Shown here in pieces: positions 61,286 through 64,000 of a DNA stretch of 64,000 nt. The stretch's first letter is position 1, and each line of letters opens with the position of its first letter. This stretch comes from Bythopirellula polymerisocia (GTDB taxonomy: Bacteria; Planctomycetota; Planctomycetia; Pirellulales; Lacipirellulaceae): the NCBI RefSeq assembly GCF_007860015.1, contig NZ_SJPS01000002.1, positions 248,898 through 312,897 on the forward strand. Direction: 5' to 3'. Both the position numbers and the translations under genes were made by a program. The notes beneath the pieces were generated by a model, which worked only from the letters and a program-made list of their open reading frames with translations, made no database searches and had not been told where the DNA came from.

Positions 61286-62439
61286 TGTCTGATTTAGGAT
61301 TTGTGATTGATGATCTGAACACGCGTTCTAGGCGACACGCTCTCCTTGCGCGCACAAATCATAAATTCGCAATCATAAATCAGAAATCGCGTCTAGGCGT
61401 CACCCTGATCGAACTTCTGATCGCCATCGCGATCATCGCCACGCTCAGTGCCGTGTTCCTAGGGGCATCCCGCTCCGCCATGGAGTCCGCCCGCGCTGCC
61501 CGCACCAAAACCACGATCAGCAAACTCCACACGCTGCTCATGGAGCAGTATGCGAGTTACATGACGAGAACTATTGATCTCGCCCCAGGCTTTAAACAAT
61601 CAATTAATGGCCTCCCAGCCAATGTCCGGACAGCAGTAACGCAAGATATGAGGCTGTTGGCATTGCGTGAACAAATGAAGTACGAAATGCCTGATCATTG
61701 GTCAGACCTAAATGATAATCCAGTCATGTTGTTCAGAAAGCCTGCGGTCGCCAGTATTTATGATCGGCGTTATCAGAAAGTCTTGAACTGGGCGAATGGC
61801 GACTCAGACAAATTAGCTAAAGTAGTCCAACATCAAGCTGCTGAATGCTTATATCTAACAATCATGTATCTCACAGGAGATGGTGAGGCGAGAACGCTCT
61901 TCAGTTCCCAGGACATCGGTGATACCGATGGAGATGGTGCTCCTGAATTCCTTGACGGTTGGGGCAATCCTATTGCTTGGGTTCGCTGGCCTGCTGGTTT
62001 TGTCGCACGTTCCTCTCTTATGGCCGGCGACACAACGACGGATCATGATCCTTTCGATCCCTTCAAAAGAAACCTTGCTGATGTGCTTCCTGCAGGAGGA
62101 AGTGCCTATCCGTTGAATGATGTGTTCGTTAGACAAGCGGTAGACCAGTTAAGAGGAACTAACAATTCTACGTCCAATCAGTTAACCGGATTTCGTCTGG
62201 TGCCTTTAATTTATTCGTCGGGTCCGGATGGGATTTCAGACATCAATACTGCTGGCAATAGGAGCATAATTTCAAGTGGAATTGCGTTGGATCCATATGC
62301 TATTGATCCGGCTTTCTCCACTTTATCATTTTCTCCTACGACTCCCAATTATCAGACAGGTCTCCCCTCTGATGGTAACAACGATGGCGAAGACAACTCC
62401 GTCGACAACATCCACAACCACGTACTTGATAATAGATGA
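61285..62439 (+). CDS. pseudopilin 2 with repeat-encoded long leader
   Basis: A 384-residue protein whose ATG overlaps the TAA of pseudopilin 1, so translation is probably coupled. The cleavage site is Gly38/Val39 (RLG-VTLIELLIAIAII), with Glu at +5; Val at +1 is less common than Phe or Met. The leader is 38 residues, nearly all encoded by element G. The hydrophobic helix is followed by ASRSAMESARAARTKTTISKLHTLL, a typical pilin helix. The C-terminal head has TGDGEARTLFSSQDIGDTDGDGAPEFLDGWG, a possible calcium-binding loop like that of GspG/GspJ pseudopilins. A minor or structural pseudopilin cannot be decided. Confidence 0.85.
   Translation: MSDLGFVIDDLNTRSRRHALLARTNHKFAIINQKSRLGVTLIELLIAIAIIATLSAVFLGASRSAMESARAARTKTTISKLHTLLMEQYASYMTRTIDLAPGFKQSINGLPANVRTAVTQDMRLLALREQMKYEMPDHWSDLNDNPVMLFRKPAVASIYDRRYQKVLNWANGDSDKLAKVVQHQAAECLYLTIMYLTGDGEARTLFSSQDIGDTDGDGAPEFLDGWGNPIAWVRWPAGFVARSSLMAGDTTTDHDPFDPFKRNLADVLPAGGSAYPLNDVFVRQAVDQLRGTNNSTSNQLTGFRLVPLIYSSGPDGISDINTAGNRSIISSGIALDPYAIDPAFSTLSFSPTTPNYQTGLPSDGNNDGEDNSVDNIHNHVLDNR
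61287..61393. repeat. word-built inverted repeat G inside pseudopilin 2
   Basis: GATTTAGGATTTGTGATTGA on the left opposes AATCATAAATTCGCAATCAT and AAATCAGAAATCG on the right (imperfect, about 70%). CGCGTTCTAGGCG and CGCGTCTAGGCG form a further direct repeat within it. In frame, it encodes leader residues 2-37. Confidence 0.7.
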
Positions 62440-62443
62440 GGAA

Positions 62444-62472
62444 GGCGCTAGGCGCTGGTTGATAGGCGCTAG
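62444..62472. repeat. word repeat (GGCGCTAG type) before pseudopilin 3
   Basis: GGCGCT occurs three times (GGCGCTA, GGCGCTGG, GGCGCTAG) in 29 nt right after the stop of pseudopilin 2. The word is shared with the TAGCGCC words of element F in reverse complement. Confidence 0.55.
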
Positions 62473-62518
62473 TAAGAGAGATAGAGGGGCAAGGGGCAGA
62501 GAACAGAGGAACAGAACC

Positions 62519-63916
62519 ATGAACAACAATAGAGAAAAAGTTACGAGCTTCGGGTTTCGAGCTTCGAGAAAAGAATCTATTTCCCCACTCGCAACTCGCG
62601 CCTCGCAACTCGCGCCTCACGGAATGACCCTCATCGAGCTGATGGTCGTCGTGGTGATTCTGGTCACGTTGGTGGCCGGGGTGCTGCCGCTGGTCTCGCC
62701 CAATAACGACGCCCGCAAAATCCGCGAGGCCGCCCGGGGCTTGAAGACGTTCCTCATGTCGGCCCAGGCCGAGGCAGCCCGCACGGGTCGACCCGTGGGC
62801 ATCGGTTTTCGCGAAACAAGTTCTGGAGACACCTCCACAAACACCCCTGGCAGCGGTATCGCGATCGAGGCCTATCAATTGGCCGTGCCGGCACCCTTTT
62901 CGGGGTCCAGCAACGAATCGCGCATGGGAGTCCAAGAGATCACCGATTTTCTCGCGCAAAAGGGACTTACCGACAACAAAATCCTCTACGGACCAGTAAC
63001 GGGCGGAAATGGGAGCAAAATATACCCAAAATTCTATGGAGCAAGACTCTATGTCGTGAGCAGTATGGTTGCGACAACTCTTGCCGGCGATCCTCTCCCC
63101 CCCGGAATGATCCGCGTAGGGGATATTGTGAAAGTCGGAGGCAAGCGGTTCAAGATTATCGACGACCCCCGCCAGAGCAATGAACCCTTGAATCCCCAGG
63201 ATCCTTATAGCGAGAAGTTTCTGGATCCTAGGCAGAACTCAGCTGATTATCAGAATCGCCTGATTTGTGTCTGGCTCGATGAAGCCAGTCAGGGCCAGGG
63301 GAAGGTGCCTCCGCTTGCTAACTCTCCCGCCGGAGAGCGCTATCAGATCGCGCGACAACCTGCGGGCACCGCGGCATTCAGCGTCCAGCCTTCCTTCCAG
63401 CTCCCCGCCGGGATTGCGATCGATATGCAGGCCTCGGGATACGAAGCAGATGGAGAACCCGTCTTTTTCGTAGAAACCAATGTCACAAGTCCGACAGCGA
63501 TTTCTGCCGTGATTTTGTTCTCGCCGAATGGGGGAATCGAGACTGTGTGGAAGAACGGAAACGAAATCAAAAATGCCGAAAAGTTGTTCCTGCTCGTTGG
63601 CCGGGGAGAAAACGGTGGTTTAGTGTTAGGCGATCCCTATACCGAGCAAGATTGTGTTTGGTACCTAGGCCAGAATTTCTCGGAGGAAAAACTCAAGGAA
63701 GTTCGCTCGAAGGTCAACTGGCTCAATCTTGAGAGCCGCTGGCTGATGCTCGACTCGGCTGGTGGTCGACTGCGGGTAGTGGAAAACGCACTTGTTAACC
63801 CGAGCGACGTAACCACAAGACCCGGTGATGAATCCTACAACGCCATGGTTGAACAAATCGAACTGGCCCACGGCTTAGCCCACGTCCACACAGATGTCGG
63901 AGGACAGAAACCGTGA
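62519..63916 (+). CDS. GspH/FimT-like pseudopilin 3 with repeat-encoded long leader
   Basis: 465 residues from the ATG at 62519, 9 nt after GAGG; longer in-frame starts would run back across the upstream word repeat. The cleavage site is Gly35/Met36 (APHG-MTLIELMVVVVIL), with Glu at +5. The leader, 35 residues, contains element H (residues about 9-34). GspH-like motifs follow: REAARGLKTFLMSAQAEAARTGRPVGIGF, the FimT/GspH helix and first strand. The head is much larger than in GspH (about 170 residues), with an unassigned C-terminal half. The stop overlaps the GTG start of the next gene (GTGA). Confidence 0.88.
   Translation: MNNNREKVTSFGFRASRKESISPLATRASQLAPHGMTLIELMVVVVILVTLVAGVLPLVSPNNDARKIREAARGLKTFLMSAQAEAARTGRPVGIGFRETSSGDTSTNTPGSGIAIEAYQLAVPAPFSGSSNESRMGVQEITDFLAQKGLTDNKILYGPVTGGNGSKIYPKFYGARLYVVSSMVATTLAGDPLPPGMIRVGDIVKVGGKRFKIIDDPRQSNEPLNPQDPYSEKFLDPRQNSADYQNRLICVWLDEASQGQGKVPPLANSPAGERYQIARQPAGTAAFSVQPSFQLPAGIAIDMQASGYEADGEPVFFVETNVTSPTAISAVILFSPNGGIETVWKNGNEIKNAEKLFLLVGRGENGGLVLGDPYTEQDCVWYLGQNFSEEKLKEVRSKVNWLNLESRWLMLDSAGGRLRVVENALVNPSDVTTRPGDESYNAMVEQIELAHGLAHVHTDVGGQKP
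62543..62620. repeat. word-built inverted repeat H inside pseudopilin 3
   Basis: ACGAGCTTCGGGTTTCGAGC then TTCGAG on the left, against CTCGCAACTCGCGCC written twice on the right (62587-62620). The arms are weakly complementary and use the same CGAG/CTCG words as element E. It encodes leader residues 9-34 in frame. Confidence 0.7.
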
Positions 63917-64000
63917 TTAGAAAGAGGGGCTTAGTTTCGAGTTTCGAGTTTCGAGTTTCGAGCCAGAATTTCTCGCTCGCGCCTCGCTACTCGTGCCTCG
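63913..64000 (+). CDS. start of a fourth pseudopilin-like gene (cut by window end)
   Basis: GTG at 63913 overlaps the TGA of pseudopilin 3, and the frame stays open to the window end (29 codons). The translated start is MIRKRGLVSS, then FEFRVSS and SLAPRYSCL: basic, Ser-rich and repeat-encoded, as in the three preceding leaders. The expected prepilin site would lie just beyond the window. The overlap, the position and the repeat support a fourth pseudopilin; identity is inferred, not seen. Confidence 0.6.
   Translation, partial: MIRKRGLVSSFEFRVSSQNFSLAPRYSCL
63934..64000. repeat. word-built inverted repeat I with a perfect 7-nt tandem
   Basis: GTTTCGA is repeated exactly four times (63934-63961). 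It is followed by CTCGCTCGCGCCTCGC and TACTCGTGCCTCG (63971-64000), whose reverse complement has the CGAGGCGCGAG words of the left arm of element E. It is still inside the leader-coding part of the fourth pseudopilin. Confidence 0.75.

Overview
The window looks like a chromosome segment of a planctomycete, most likely of the Pirellulales. I infer this from many secreted proteins that end in a VPEP/IPEP-type PEP-CTERM sorting tail preceded by a dockerin-like DxDGDxDGxDFLxWQ motif, from a DUF1559 prepilin-like protein, a GYF_2/zinc-ribbon protein, a SpoVG carrying a zinc-ribbon insert, and a pyrG-DUF1844 pair. No rRNA, tRNA, CRISPR array, insertion sequence or intact prophage was seen. Both window edges cut a gene.

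Layout. 1-8.7 kb: a broken gene end, a small cysteine-rich secreted protein behind a structured leader, a zinc-ribbon/GYF_2 membrane protein, uppP, a PhoX-like PEP-CTERM protein, then a minus-strand run of a HINT-domain secreted protein, a protein kinase and a PP2C phosphatase. 8.9-20.7 kb: seven consecutive minus-strand genes for PEP-CTERM proteins, including an endonuclease/exonuclease/phosphatase (EEP) protein, an endonuclease I and a lamin-tail protein, with three paralogues of one unknown family between them. 21-28.1 kb: two more secreted EEP enzymes, a DUF1559 protein, a PhnD-like solute-binding protein and an alkaline phosphatase. Together 3.1-28.1 kb reads as an outfit for attacking extracellular nucleic acid and organophosphate (inference).

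28.5-31.2 kb: housekeeping genes ispE-spoVG on plus, and cmk plus a 36-residue basic protein on minus. 31.7-41.8 kb: pilM, two glycine/tyrosine-rich inner-membrane proteins in the PilN/PilO/PilP position, and a large secretin. 41.9-53.3 kb: DUF423 protein, ECF sigma factor, phosphohexomutase, a UvrC lacking its usual C-terminus, an orphan MraZ, a candidate structured RNA, pyrG-DUF1844, another PEP-CTERM protein, a DUF2513 protein and a small exported protein. 53.6-64 kb: the rest of the type IV pilus/type II secretion machine: two GspE/PilB ATPases around a PilT, a PilC/GspF, and four successive pseudopilins, the last cut by the window end.

The most unusual signal is a family of imperfect inverted repeats built from short repeated words (TTAGAGG, CTAACCTC, TTTCGAG, CTCGCGCC, GATTTATGATTG). 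They fill several spacers from 48 kb onward. In the pilus cluster they also lie inside the coding sequence of four consecutive pseudopilins, between the start codon and the prepilin cleavage site (directly visible in three; the fourth runs off the window). There they encode unusually long leaders of 31-38 residues, against 8 in the DUF1559 protein of the same window.
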